This document shows positions 1 to 8,205 of a DNA stretch of 64,000 nucleotides, piece after piece (the first letter of the stretch is position 1; every line of letters starts with the position of its first letter). A program made the position numbers and the translations under genes. The stretch comes from an uncultured Eubacteriales bacterium (lineage in GTDB: Bacteria > Bacillota > Clostridia > Oscillospirales > Acutalibacteraceae), in the NCBI GenBank assembly GCA_934489895.1, contig CAKSST010000001.1, forward strand, positions 144,548 through 208,547, written 5' to 3'. The notes under the pieces are model-generated. The model was given only the letters and a program-made list of their open reading frames with translations. It was not told the origin of the DNA and did no database searches.

Positions 1-612
1 CGTCACGGCGAAAGCCTTGGTAATGCGCAAAACATATTTTTGGGACATACCAATATGGATTTGACAGAGCTTGGAAAACAGCAAGCCCAAAAGACGGCGC
101 AGTATCTGCAAAATTATAAAATTGATGCAGTTTATTCAAGCGACCTTGAGCGCGCTTATCATACAGCAGAGCCAACTGCGCTTTTTCAGGGCAAGGAAAT
201 TGTTAAGGATGAAAATCTGCGTGAGGTTTATGCGGGCGATTGGGAGGCCGCAGGTTATTATAGTCTTTATGAAAGCGACCCAGAAGGCTTTACCGCGTGG
301 ATAAATGATATTGATAATGCTGTTTGTAAAAACGGGGAAAGCGTTGCAGAGATGAAATCGCGTGTAACAAAAGCCGTTGATGATATTGCAAAGCAAAATG
401 AAGGGAAAACGGTTGCAGTATTCTCACATGCTTCACCTATAAAAGCTTTATTCAGCGCCTGGACTAAAACACGGATGCGAGATATCGGTTGGGTTAAAAA
501 TGCATCGGTAACTGTTGTTGAATATAATAGTGTTGATGATGTTAAATTCATCAAGACCGATTATGCCGAGCATTTAGAAGGAATTGTTACGTTTTTGCCT
601 GATAAGATATGA
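1..612 (+). CDS. histidine phosphatase family protein (5' partial)
   Basis: The reading frame is open from the first base, so the start lies outside the window. The visible part begins with the RHGE catalytic motif of the phosphoglycerate-mutase-like histidine phosphatases, so only a few N-terminal residues are missing. A second conserved histidine lies in FSHASP (about residue 140 of the visible 203), the usual phosphatase-core position, and YSSDLERAYHTAE matches the conserved second block. Family members dephosphorylate small metabolites (phosphoglycerate, alpha-ribazole phosphate, sugar phosphates). The substrate cannot be told from the sequence. A convergent glycosyltransferase gene follows after a shared hairpin terminator. 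Confidence 0.85.
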   Translation, partial: RHGESLGNAQNIFLGHTNMDLTELGKQQAQKTAQYLQNYKIDAVYSSDLERAYHTAEPTALFQGKEIVKDENLREVYAGDWEAAGYYSLYESDPEGFTAWINDIDNAVCKNGESVAEMKSRVTKAVDDIAKQNEGKTVAVFSHASPIKALFSAWTKTRMRDIGWVKNASVTVVEYNSVDDVKFIKTDYAEHLEGIVTFLPDKI

Positions 613-616
613 AAAA

Positions 617-640
617 ACAGCAGCTCATTTGAGCTGCTGT
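617..640. terminator. bidirectional intrinsic terminator
   Basis: A near-perfect hairpin (617-627 pairing with 630-640) lies between two convergent genes. Six A residues at 612-617 give a U-tract for minus-strand transcripts of the glycosyltransferase. The plus-strand side is followed by a weaker AATTATTT tract. Confidence 0.8.
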
Positions 641-642
641 AA

Positions 643-1833
643 TTATTTATGTCTTTTGCGATTCTTTTTATTAAAATTCTCAATTATATATTCGTAGCGT
701 TTTACAGATTCTTCAACTGTTTGATCCCAGGTGCGATAGATGTGTTTGCTTGCGTTTATACCTATCTCACGCAGTTTGCCGGGCTGCTTTAAAATGGCGC
801 TGACGGCTTTTGCGCAGGACTCAGCATCTTCCTGTGCTAAAATGCCTGTAAAGCCATCTTCAACACCGTCGCTTGCGCAGGAGTCTTTTATAAGCAGACT
901 TGGACAGTAGCTTGCGGCGGCTTCCTTTACGACAAGACCTGATGTGTCGTAGGTTGAGGGAAATAAAAATAGTGAGGCAATTGAGAAGAAAGCGCGAACA
1001 AGTTCGCGGTCATATATGGCGCCTGTAAATATACAGCGGTCGTTAATGCCAATATCTTTGGCGTAATGCTCTATTGAAAGGCGGTCGGGACCGTCGCCGA
1101 CAAAAACGCATACAAAAGATGTGCCGTCACTTTTTAACTTTGTGCACATATCAAGAATAATTTTGATGTTTTTATACCACATCATTCTGCCAAGATACAA
1201 AAATATGGGAATGTTTTCGTCAAGCCGGTACATACGGTAAATTTCTTCAATGTATGATTGATCTGCTTTGCCTAAAGGCATATCTGTGCCGTTAGGCATT
1301 ACGCGTACTTCACCGTTGTATTTTAAAGAGCGCAGACTTTTTTCAGTCCCTTTGGAAACTATCCATACCTCGTCCGATGCGTTAATATTGGTCAATACAA
1401 AATTACGCGCAATTTTATTCAATTGAGTATTTTTTACATAATTGTCAATATCAATATCAAACTTTGTGTGATATGTAAAAACCAAAGGTGTCTTGCGCAT
1501 TACAGGGTATTTTGACAAAGTGGAAGCAACCACTCCCGATGCAAAGGGGCAATGGTTATGTATAATATCAAAATGTTTATTTGTAAGCTCTGTTAAAATA
1601 CTGGGCGCAAACACATTGCCTACGCGGTAGGGCATTTTGCGCGTAAGATTAAGCGAGGGATAACGGAAAACCTCAAAGGGATAACGGTCTGTAACATTAG
1701 GGTATTTGGGGGCAATCACCGTAGGCTCGCCATATTTTTTATGTATAACAGAAGCGTAGTTTACAACAGCATTTGCCACACCGTCAATAGCAGGAGGAAA
1801 AGTGTCATTAAGCAATGCAACCTTAAAACTCAT
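643..1833 (-). CDS. glycosyltransferase family 4
   Basis: A 396-residue GT-B fold glycosyltransferase. The N-terminal acceptor domain shows NDTFPPAIDGVANAV and the HNHCPFASGVV segment. The C-terminal nucleotide-sugar domain shows FLYLGRMMWYKN near residue 215 and the EX7E region PSTYDTSGLVVKEAAA near residue 300. This is typical of GT4 enzymes that add hexoses to diacylglycerol, phosphatidylinositol or cell-wall glycans. The acceptor is not deducible. The ATG at 1833 is preferred over the GTG 12 bases upstream because that GTG lies inside the AAGGTGA ribosome binding site. The gene stands alone, convergent with the phosphatase. Confidence 0.85.
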   Translation of the reverse strand: MSFKVALLNDTFPPAIDGVANAVVNYASVIHKKYGEPTVIAPKYPNVTDRYPFEVFRYPSLNLTRKMPYRVGNVFAPSILTELTNKHFDIIHNHCPFASGVVASTLSKYPVMRKTPLVFTYHTKFDIDIDNYVKNTQLNKIARNFVLTNINASDEVWIVSKGTEKSLRSLKYNGEVRVMPNGTDMPLGKADQSYIEEIYRMYRLDENIPIFLYLGRMMWYKNIKIILDMCTKLKSDGTSFVCVFVGDGPDRLSIEHYAKDIGINDRCIFTGAIYDRELVRAFFSIASLFLFPSTYDTSGLVVKEAAASYCPSLLIKDSCASDGVEDGFTGILAQEDAESCAKAVSAILKQPGKLREIGINASKHIYRTWDQTVEESVKRYEYIIENFNKKNRKRHK

Positions 1834-1957
1834 AATTATCGTCACCTTAGAAAGTAGTTTAATTATTATACGACTTTTGTTAGTTTATGTCAAATTGTAA
1901 ATTAGAAAGTCGGCTCCATAAGTAAACCGATTTCTTCTATATAAAAGTTATTTTATG

Positions 1958-1986
1958 TTGTGTTATGTATGTTTTTGGAGTATAAT
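1958..1986 (+). promoter_or_regulatory. putative sigma-A promoter for the PfkB kinase
   Basis: TTGTGT at 1958-1963, a 17-base spacer and a consensus TATAAT at 1981-1986, about 50 bases before the kinase start. The -35 is weak. Confidence 0.5.
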
Positions 1987-2036
1987 AATATAGGATTGTT
2001 ATATTAAATAGCAATATTGAAAGGTTGTAACTGAGA

Positions 2037-2909
2037 ATGAAAATATATAATTTAGGTTCTCTTAATATTGACTATGTTTATTCTGTGGATCATTTTGTTT
2101 CGGCAGGGGAAACCCTTTCGTCCGATATGATGGAGACTTTCCCCGGCGGAAAGGGACTTAATCAGTCTGTAGCATTGGCACGCGCCGGTGCAAAGGTTAT
2201 TCACGGCGGGCTTTTGGGCGACGGCGGTGAATTTTTAAAAGAAAAGATGGCTTCATCAGGAGTGGACATAAGCCAAATAAAAAGAACAGACGGAAGCAAC
2301 GGACACGCAATAATTCAGGTGAATAATAAAGGTCAGAACTGTATTTTGCTTTACGCAGGATCAAATTATAAGATTGACAGACAGTACATTGAGGAATTTC
2401 TGGCAGATACCGCTGAAAGTGATATTCTTGTCCTGCAAAATGAGATAAGCTGTCTTGACGTTGTTTTTGAAATTGCCCAGCAAAAGAAATTAAATATAGC
2501 CTTCAATCCGTCGCCTTTAAAGGAAAATATAAAGCTTTTGCCGTTAAAGTGCGTAAAGTGGTTTTTTTGCAATGAGATAGAGGGCGAGGCGCTTTTCGGC
2601 AGTGATGACCCTGAAATAATAAAAGTTAATTTCCTTGAAATGTATCCGGAAAGTGTACTGGTTTTAACGCTCGGCAAACGGGGCAGTATGTATATAAGTA
2701 AAGAAAAATCATTCTTTCAGCCTATATTTGATGCCGAAGTAGTTGATACAACCGCCGCAGGAGATACCTTTACAGGCTATTTTATAAGCTCGGTAAGCAG
2801 GGGAGAAAGTGCCGAATATGCAATGGAGATTGCAACGAGGGCATCTTCGATTACTGTGTCAAGAAAAGGTGCGTCAGACTCAATACCGTTTTTAAAAGAG
2901 TTGGTTTAA
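2037..2909 (+). CDS. PfkB family carbohydrate kinase (ribokinase-like)
   Basis: 290 residues, the usual size for ribokinase-family sugar kinases. The N-terminal signature is FPGGKGLNQSVALARAG (near 35-50) and the C-terminal signature DTTAAGDTFTGYF (near 240) supplies the anion hole and the catalytic base Asp. Ribokinase is the closest guess (ATP-dependent sugar phosphorylation in the cytoplasm), but adenosine or fructose kinases share these motifs. No transporter or isomerase gene is adjacent, so the sugar is not indicated by context. The nearest AAAGG is 12 bases from the ATG, a rather long spacing. Confidence 0.85.
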   Translation: MKIYNLGSLNIDYVYSVDHFVSAGETLSSDMMETFPGGKGLNQSVALARAGAKVIHGGLLGDGGEFLKEKMASSGVDISQIKRTDGSNGHAIIQVNNKGQNCILLYAGSNYKIDRQYIEEFLADTAESDILVLQNEISCLDVVFEIAQQKKLNIAFNPSPLKENIKLLPLKCVKWFFCNEIEGEALFGSDDPEIIKVNFLEMYPESVLVLTLGKRGSMYISKEKSFFQPIFDAEVVDTTAAGDTFTGYFISSVSRGESAEYAMEIATRASSITVSRKGASDSIPFLKELV

Positions 2910-2976
2910 TTATTAGGACGTTTGTAAAAGCGGATGGTGTATAGATAATAAGTTCGGCAGATAGGAGATATAAAAT

Positions 2977-3567
2977 ATGGATGATTTAAAAGATTTTGAA
3001 GCTCTCGGGATGACTCCTAAAGACGGAAAACTCACAGCGGAGCAGATTGCAAAGGTTAAAAGCCTCGGCTGCCTTAGGGACAAGCGGTTTGAGGATGTTT
3101 TTAATGTTCGCGTAATTACGTGGAACGGTAAAATCACTGCAAAAGAGCAAAAAATCATTGCAGAAGCAGCCGAAATTTTCGGCTCATCGGAAATCACTCT
3201 TACATCGAGAATGACACTCGAAATTCAGGGTGTTCGGTATGACAAAATCCCGTCCATTATTATGTATTTGAACGAAAGAGGAATTAAAACAGGCGGAACG
3301 GGTGCAAAGGTACGCCCTATTGTTTCCTGCAAGGGAACGACCTGTCGGTTTGGACTTATTGATACCTTTGCTTTAAGTGAAAAGATTCATGAGAAGTTTT
3401 TTGTGGGTTACAAGAATGTCACATTGCCGCACAAGTTTAAAATAGCAATCGGCGGTTGTCCTAACAACTGTGTAAAGCCTGACCTTAACGACTTCGGTGT
3501 AATCGGTCAGCGTATTTTCCCGTTTTTAACCCGAATTACAACATCTGCCATTTTTGCAATATTTTGA
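2977..3567 (+). pseudogene. nitrite/sulfite reductase hemoprotein, 3' truncated
   Basis: Siroheme/[4Fe-4S] reductase family. It starts with a ferredoxin-like half domain (residues about 30-110) and contains the cluster-binding cysteines CKGTTC (near 118) and CPNNC (near 160), followed by [12 protein letters not shown]. Related clostridial enzymes (AsrC-like or short nitrite/sulfite reductases) continue for about 100 more residues with a 2x[4Fe-4S] ferredoxin domain. Here family similarity stops at about 3510. The last ~18 codons are read from the antisense strand of an ABC transporter gene. A good GGAG ribosome binding site precedes the ATG. The truncation makes function doubtful. Confidence 0.75.
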
Positions 3568-4160
3568 TTGTGGGTAACAATTACAATAGTTTTTCCGTAG
3601 CTTCTTGCCATAGACAGTAGGAGCTTTAATACCATAACTCCTGTTTCGGAATCAAGGGCACCGGTAGGCTCATCGCAGAGAAGAATTTTAGGATTTTTAG
3701 CAAGGGCACGGGCAATCGAAACGCGCTGCTGTTCACCTCCCGAAAGCTCGGATGGGAAATTGTTCAGATGGTTGGAAAGTCCGACCTCGGCAATCATTTC
3801 TTCCGAAGACAGTGCATCCGATGCGATTTCTTTGACAAGAGCCACATTTTCTTTTACCGTTAACGTCGGAACAAGGTTATAGAACTGAAATACAAAACCG
3901 ACCGTTGCGGCTCTGTATTCGGCAAGCTCATTATTTGAAAGAGCAGAAATATCCTTTCCCTCTACATAAATCTTCCCGCTTGTAGGACTGTCAAGTCCTC
4001 CGAGCAGGTTAAGAAGTGTGCTTTTTCCGGCACCGGAAGGACCTAATATTACAACGAATTTACCTTCGTTGAGCGAGAAATTCACCCCATCAAGCGCTTT
4101 TAATTCATGATCACCGCTTTTATATACACGGCTGACATTTTTAAATTCAACAATCGGCAT
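3507..4160 (-). CDS. ABC transporter ATP-binding protein (MacB/LolD type)
   Basis: 217-residue ATPase with Walker [10 protein letters not shown] (near 40), the Q-loop, signature LSGGEQQR (near 140), Walker [10 protein letters not shown] and the H-loop IVTHN. The type matches ATPases paired with FtsX-like permeases. The start at 4160 follows AGGAGG with good spacing; an in-frame ATG upstream overlaps the repressor gene. It is the last gene of the feo cluster in transcription order. The expected partner permease is missing because the sequence changes at about 3510 to the reductase gene. The ATPase itself reaches nearly normal length and may be intact, but it is orphaned. Confidence 0.85.
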   Translation of the reverse strand: MPIVEFKNVSRVYKSGDHELKALDGVNFSLNEGKFVVILGPSGAGKSTLLNLLGGLDSPTSGKIYVEGKDISALSNNELAEYRAATVGFVFQFYNLVPTLTVKENVALVKEIASDALSSEEMIAEVGLSNHLNNFPSELSGGEQQRVSIARALAKNPKILLCDEPTGALDSETGVMVLKLLLSMARSYGKTIVIVTHNQNIAKMADVVIRVKNGKIR

Positions 4161-4173
4161 ATATGTTTTCCTC

Positions 4174-4578
4174 CTAAAATATTTTAGTTTCATTTGCTTT
4201 ATTCGTTATACTAAAGCATAGTTCTTCAAGACTATCCTCCGTCATTTCGGCAATCAAGGAGCAAACCGCTTCCGGGGCAATACAGTTCTGGGAAATATAT
4301 TTCGTCAATATTGCAAATACTGCATCGTAGTATTCTGAGTATTTTTCAGCCATTTGATTCCCTGCTTGTGTTAAATAAACGATACTGCGAGGTTGTTTAT
4401 CTACGAGCTTCATTTCAGCCAATACGCAAAGCATATTACAAACACTCGGCTTGCTTACGCCGAGTTGGGCAGCCAATTCGACGCTTCGTACTCCTAAATC
4501 CGAGGCGGCAAGTTTTTTCAAAACGAGCAAATACCGTATATGGGAGGCGGATAGTTTGTTTGCATTCGTATTAGCCAT
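4174..4578 (-). CDS. DtxR/MntR-like metal-dependent repressor
   Basis: 134-residue protein with an N-terminal winged helix (VRSVELAAQLGVSKPSVCNMLCVL, two overlapping stretches around residues 30-53) typical of DtxR/MntR repressors, and a C-terminal helical dimerisation region with a metal-ligand-like segment (EYYDAVFAIL and later EAVCSLIAEMTEDSLEELC). It lacks an SH3-like domain, as MntR-type members do. Its start codon and GGAGG ribosome binding site lie inside a TTAGC-N4-GCTAA palindrome, which suggests autoregulation. The location downstream of feoAAB supports an iron-sensing role. This is inference; no experiment is known to me for this protein. Confidence 0.75.
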   Translation of the reverse strand: MANTNANKLSASHIRYLLVLKKLAASDLGVRSVELAAQLGVSKPSVCNMLCVLAEMKLVDKQPRSIVYLTQAGNQMAEKYSEYYDAVFAILTKYISQNCIAPEAVCSLIAEMTEDSLEELCFSITNKANETKIF

Positions 4579-4585
4579 CGCTAAC
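4570..4585. promoter_or_regulatory. iron-box palindrome over the repressor start
   Basis: ATTAGCCATCGCTAAC: arms TTAGC and GCTAA with a 4-base spacer, spanning the ATG (4576-4578) and the ribosome binding site of the DtxR-like gene. The same motif recurs upstream of feoB and feoA. Confidence 0.55.
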
Positions 4586-4600
4586 CTCCGTGAAACAATT

Positions 4601-4633
4601 AGGGAGACGCCGGTTTTTATCCTGCGTCTCCCT
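4601..4633. terminator. hairpin between the FeoB-associated peptide and the repressor
   Basis: AGGGAGACGC (4601-4610) pairs with GCGTCTCCCT (4624-4633). The U-tract is weak on the minus strand, so it may be an attenuating or RNA-stabilising hairpin rather than a full terminator. Confidence 0.45.
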
Positions 4634-4639
4634 GAAACT

Positions 4640-4813
4640 TTATTTTTTAGGATGGCAAGAACTGCTCATCGGGCAGTCTGTGCATCCGCATCCACAGGAG
4701 GATTTCCCTTTTTTCTTGTTTTTTATCATGCTGACGATAATTGCCGAAACGACAGCAATTAAAACAGCACAGATAATAATTGTTGCTATGTTTTCTGTTA
4801 GCCAAGCAAGCAT
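4640..4813 (-). CDS. FeoB-associated Cys-rich membrane protein
   Basis: A 57-residue ORF. One N-terminal membrane helix (about residues 8-30, IATIIICAVLIAVVSAIIV) is followed by a lysine stretch and a cysteine-rich tail with CGCGCTDC and a final SSCHPKK. This is the architecture of the small FeoB-associated proteins encoded after feoB in Firmicutes, thought to act as a partner of the FeoB ferrous-iron transporter, possibly binding iron through its cysteines. AGGAGG stands in front of the ATG. It lies 25 bases downstream of feoB on the same strand. Confidence 0.85.
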   Translation of the reverse strand: MLAWLTENIATIIICAVLIAVVSAIIVSMIKNKKKGKSSCGCGCTDCPMSSSCHPKK

Positions 4814-4838
4814 ATTCTTACCTCCTGTTCATAATAAT

Positions 4839-7256
4839 TTATTTTGTCACCTTAACGCTTTTGGTAAGCTTTGTAGCTTCCGAATATTTCTTGATGAACA
4901 GCATATAGACCATAACTGCAAGTACCGCAATCGCTGCAATCAGGCCGATTACATTCAGACCTCCGGTGAATACCGAGCCGAACTGATAAATCATTAGAGA
5001 GATTGCATAGGCAAATACGCACTGATAACCGATGGCAAACCAAGTCCACTTGGCGCTGTTCATTTCACGCTTGATAGCGCCGATTGCTGCAAAGCACGGA
5101 GCACACAGCAGATTGAATACGAGGAAAGAATAAGCGGCAAGTTGAGTCATTCCCTCGAAATCAAGGACACCGAATACTCCGACAACCTCCTCCTTAGCAA
5201 CAAGTCCCATAATGGTTGCAACCGTCGCCTTGATATTACCGAAGCCGAGCGGTGCAAAAATCCAGCAAAGTGCATTGCCGATCATACCCAGCACACTGTT
5301 TTCAAGCTCCATTTCTGTGCTGAAGGTAAACGATCCGTCCATCGTGCCAAAGCAGGAGCCTGCCCAAATGATGATAGAGGAAAGCAGGATAATGGTTCCT
5401 GCCTTTTTAATAAACGACCATGCACGTTCCCACATGGAACGAAGCACATTGCCGACGGTCGGCCAGTGGTATGCGGGCAATTCCATAACAAAGGGAGCGG
5501 GATCGCCGGCAAACATTTTAGTCTTTTTAAGCATGATACCTGAAATAATGATGGCGGCAATACCGATAAAATATGCGCTCGGTGCTACCCACCATGCACC
5601 TCCGAACAGTGCAGAGGCGATAAGAGCTATAATTGGAAGCTTTGCTCCGCAGGGGATAAAGGTTGTGGTCATAATAGTCATACGGCGATCGCGTTCGTTT
5701 TCAATGGTACGGGACGCCATAATTCCGGGAACACCGCAGCCGGTGCCGATGAGCATCGGGATAAAGGATTTACCCGAAAGACCGAATTTGCGGAAGATAC
5801 GGTCAAGCACAAAGGCAATACGAGCCATATATCCGCAGGATTCAAGGAATGCAAGGAGGATAAACAGCACAAGCATCTGCGGCACAAATCCGAGAACCGC
5901 ACCGACACCGCCGATAATACCGTCAAGGAGCAGACCGTTCAGCCATTCGGGGGTATTGATGGCTTCAAGTCCATTTTCGACAAGCACGGGAATACCGGGT
6001 ACCCATACGCCGTATTCAGACGGATCGGGCACGCCCTCTGCTTCTTCTCCGAGAGCCGTATCATAAATTGCGGAAATATCAAAGCCCTCCTCAGCCAAAG
6101 AATCGGCATAGGAACCGTATGCTTCATCAAACGCGCCGAAGTCTTCGTCATCAATAGCGGACTGAATATCTTCGGCGCCGATTACGCCCTTATCTGCCGC
6201 AGCATTTACAAGTGAGATCATTTCATCGGTCCAGACATTATTGACCGCATAATCGGTCATAGCATCGTCATAAGCAGAGGTACCGATGCCGAACAGATGC
6301 CATCCGTCACCGAACACACCGTCATTTGCCCAGTCGGTCGCAAAGGTACCGACGGTAGAAACTGCGATATAATAAACAAGGAACATGACAACCGCAAAAA
6401 TCGGGAGAGCTGCAAAACGGTTGGTAACAACCTTATCGATCTTATCGGAGGTCGAAAGCTTACCGGCAGACTTTTTCTTGTAACAGCCTTTAATAATCTG
6501 ACCGATATAAACATAGCGTTCATTCGTGATGATGGATTCCGCATCGTCGTCCAGTTCATCTTCCACCGCCTTTATATCTGTTTCAATGTGCTCCAGAACC
6601 GACTTATCAAGCTTTATCTGTTCGAGCACCTTATCGTCGCGTTCAAAAATCTTGATAGCATACCAACGCTGCTGTTCCTCGGGAAGATTATGTACAGCCG
6701 CCTCCTCGATATGAGCCAGTGCATGCTCTACAGTACCTGAGAAGGTATGCATCGGAACAGTCTTGCCGTTTTGTGCCGCATCGATAGCAGCTTCCGCAGC
6801 ATCCACAATGCCGGTGCCTTTCAAAGCGGAAATTTCAACCACCTTGCAGCCAAGCTCACGGGAAAGCTCCTCCGTATTAATCTTATCTCCGTTCTTCTTC
6901 ACAACATCCATCATGTTGATGGCAACAACAACAGGTATACCAAGCTCAGTTAACTGTGTGGTAAGGTACAGATTCCTTTCAAGGTTTGTGCCATCGATGA
7001 TGTTTAAAATTGCATCAGGACGCTCGGTGATAAGATAATTTCTTGCCACCACTTCCTCCAGTGTGTAGGGAGATAGAGAATAAATACCCGGAAGGTCGGT
7101 GATCACAACATCATTGTGCTTTTTCAGTTTTCCTTCCTTTTTTTCGACCGTAACGCCCGGCCAGTTTCCTACAAACTGGTTGGAACCGGTCAGTGCGTTG
7201 AACAGGGTTGTTTTACCACTGTTCGGGTTACCCGCAAGGGCAATTCGCAAATCCAT
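4839..7256 (-). CDS. feoB: ferrous iron transport protein B
   Basis: 805 residues, full length. The N-terminal G domain shows G1 GNPNSGKTTLFN (near 10), G3 DLPGIYSL (near 55) and G4 NMMD (near 115). A helical GDI domain follows, then the membrane domain with Gate motifs (FIPMLIGTGCGVPGIMASR near 505, and FIPCGAKLPI near 540). An acidic insert of about 120 residues (about 320-440) sits between the first membrane helix and the next, an external loop seen in several clostridial FeoB proteins. It imports Fe2+ across the cytoplasmic membrane. The operon is feoA-feoA-feoB, with an iron-box palindrome 22 bases upstream of the ATG. Confidence 0.95.
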   Translation of the reverse strand: MDLRIALAGNPNSGKTTLFNALTGSNQFVGNWPGVTVEKKEGKLKKHNDVVITDLPGIYSLSPYTLEEVVARNYLITERPDAILNIIDGTNLERNLYLTTQLTELGIPVVVAINMMDVVKKNGDKINTEELSRELGCKVVEISALKGTGIVDAAEAAIDAAQNGKTVPMHTFSGTVEHALAHIEEAAVHNLPEEQQRWYAIKIFERDDKVLEQIKLDKSVLEHIETDIKAVEDELDDDAESIITNERYVYIGQIIKGCYKKKSAGKLSTSDKIDKVVTNRFAALPIFAVVMFLVYYIAVSTVGTFATDWANDGVFGDGWHLFGIGTSAYDDAMTDYAVNNVWTDEMISLVNAAADKGVIGAEDIQSAIDDEDFGAFDEAYGSYADSLAEEGFDISAIYDTALGEEAEGVPDPSEYGVWVPGIPVLVENGLEAINTPEWLNGLLLDGIIGGVGAVLGFVPQMLVLFILLAFLESCGYMARIAFVLDRIFRKFGLSGKSFIPMLIGTGCGVPGIMASRTIENERDRRMTIMTTTFIPCGAKLPIIALIASALFGGAWWVAPSAYFIGIAAIIISGIMLKKTKMFAGDPAPFVMELPAYHWPTVGNVLRSMWERAWSFIKKAGTIILLSSIIIWAGSCFGTMDGSFTFSTEMELENSVLGMIGNALCWIFAPLGFGNIKATVATIMGLVAKEEVVGVFGVLDFEGMTQLAAYSFLVFNLLCAPCFAAIGAIKREMNSAKWTWFAIGYQCVFAYAISLMIYQFGSVFTGGLNVIGLIAAIAVLAVMVYMLFIKKYSEATKLTKSVKVTK

Positions 7257-7278
7257 ATGTCATTCCTCACTTTCTTGA

Positions 7279-7292
7279 TTAGCAATCGCTAA
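7279..7292. promoter_or_regulatory. iron-box palindrome upstream of feoB
   Basis: TTAGCAATCGCTAA, the same 5-4-5 palindrome as at the other feo sites. It lies between feoA and feoB, so it could control an internal promoter. Confidence 0.5.
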
Positions 7293-7342
7293 CCAATGCT
7301 TCAAAAAATATGGGGAGCATTTTCCCCTTAATCCGTTTAAGC

Positions 7343-7564
7343 CTATTCTATTTCAATCATTTCCGCGTCTGCTTTACGAATTGAAAGCTCATAACCGCGA
7401 ACCGTAACCTCAACCGGATCGCCGAGAGGCGCTACCTTGCGGATATGTACCTCTACACCCTTGGTAAGCCCCATGTCCATAATACGGCGCTTGACCGCTC
7501 CTTCGCCGTGGAGCTTGACAACCCTGACCGTATCGCCGACTTTGGCATCTCTCAGTGTTTTCAT
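7343..7564 (-). CDS. feoA: FeoA family protein (second copy)
   Basis: 73-residue SH3-like FeoA domain, recognisable from MKTLRDAKVGDTVRVVKL, RRIMDMGLTKG and the closing beta strands with VRGYELSIRKADAEMIEI. FeoA proteins bind FeoB in the cytoplasm and support Fe2+ transport. The start at 7564 follows AAGGAGG at normal spacing; an upstream in-frame start has no ribosome binding site. It lies between another feoA and feoB in one minus-strand operon. Confidence 0.9.
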   Translation of the reverse strand: MKTLRDAKVGDTVRVVKLHGEGAVKRRIMDMGLTKGVEVHIRKVAPLGDPVEVTVRGYELSIRKADAEMIEIE

Positions 7565-7613
7565 GCTTGTTCTCCTCCTTAAAAAGTATTTTAAGTACAA
7601 CTGCCACATAAAA

Positions 7614-7826
7614 TCAGATCATAATTTTCTGTGCCATTTCCTTACTGATTGCAATGCGGGATTCTTTAACATTTACAATAACATTCCCGCCGATGGTGTT
7701 AATCACAGTAACAGCTCCTCCCACTACAAATCCAAGATTTTCGAGGTGAGCCTTGACTTCCTGCTTTCCTCCGATTTTTTTGATTATATTTTCTTCTCCG
7801 ACAACTGCCAGTGTAAGCGGCATCAT
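7614..7826 (-). CDS. feoA: FeoA family protein (first copy)
   Basis: 70-residue FeoA-like SH3 domain (LTLAVVGEENIIKKI, HLENLGFVVGG, VNVKESRIAISKEMA). Two consecutive feoA genes before feoB are common in Clostridia. The adjacent ATG-ATG pair at 7826 follows AAGGGATG, so the exact start may be one codon later. It is the first gene of the feo operon, about 90 bases from the consensus promoter. Confidence 0.85.
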   Translation of the reverse strand: MMPLTLAVVGEENIIKKIGGKQEVKAHLENLGFVVGGAVTVINTIGGNVIVNVKESRIAISKEMAQKIMI

Positions 7827-7867
7827 ATTACATCCCTTCTTTGTTCCCAATGAGACTGTATTTACAA

Positions 7868-7881
7868 TTAGCATTTGCTAA
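7868..7881. promoter_or_regulatory. iron-box palindrome, feoA leader
   Basis: TTAGCATTTGCTAA, inside the 5' untranslated region of the feo operon, about 20 bases inside the promoter-proximal box. Confidence 0.55.
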
Positions 7882-7899
7882 CCTTACGCTTTAGATATA

Positions 7900-7917
7900 G
7901 GTTAGCCTTTGCTAACC
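7900..7917. promoter_or_regulatory. iron-box palindrome at the feo transcription start
   Basis: GGTTAGCCTTTGCTAACC, perfect 7-base arms with a 4-base spacer. It begins just downstream of the -10 of the minus-strand promoter, so a bound repressor would cover +1 to about +18. Confidence 0.7.
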
Positions 7918-7924
7918 ATATATT

Positions 7925-7953
7925 ATTATATCTGTCTGCTGTCCGTTTGTCAA
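7925..7953 (-). promoter_or_regulatory. feo operon promoter
   Basis: On the minus strand: TTGACA (7948-7953), a 17-base spacer and TATAAT (7925-7930), a perfect consensus sigma-A promoter, directly followed by the strongest iron box. Confidence 0.85.
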
Positions 7954-8006
7954 TAGGTTTTTTAGGATTTTTATATCCGGATTCAGTTTTGGGAAATCAG
8001 TCATTT

Positions 8007-8023
8007 GGTTAGGACTTGCTAAC
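8007..8023. promoter_or_regulatory. iron-box-like imperfect palindrome
   Basis: GGTTAGGACTTGCTAAC, an imperfect copy of the feo box in the spacer between the divergent feo operon and the second repressor gene. Confidence 0.45.
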
Positions 8024-8139
8024 TGAATTATTGTGCAAACTGCATAAATGTATACTCAATTTTTTGATGTAAATTGCTTTTTCTATTTGTTTGACGATGT
8101 TTCTTTGGGATAAATCTTGATTTTGTTCAAAAAATATGG

Positions 8140-8153
8140 TATGCCATTGCTAA
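8140..8153. promoter_or_regulatory. iron-box half site upstream of the second repressor
   Basis: TATGCCATTGCTAA keeps a good right arm (GCTAA) and a degraded left arm, about 50 bases before the frameshifted repressor start. Confidence 0.35.
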
Positions 8154-8205
8154 CTAAACAGCTTTTATTCGTATGGATTATCACATGAAGCAAGGAGGGA
8201 ACGAG

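Noticed and set aside
5142..6066. Long open frames antisense to feoB
   Set aside because: They mirror codon bias of feoB, have no ribosome binding sites and no recognisable domains.
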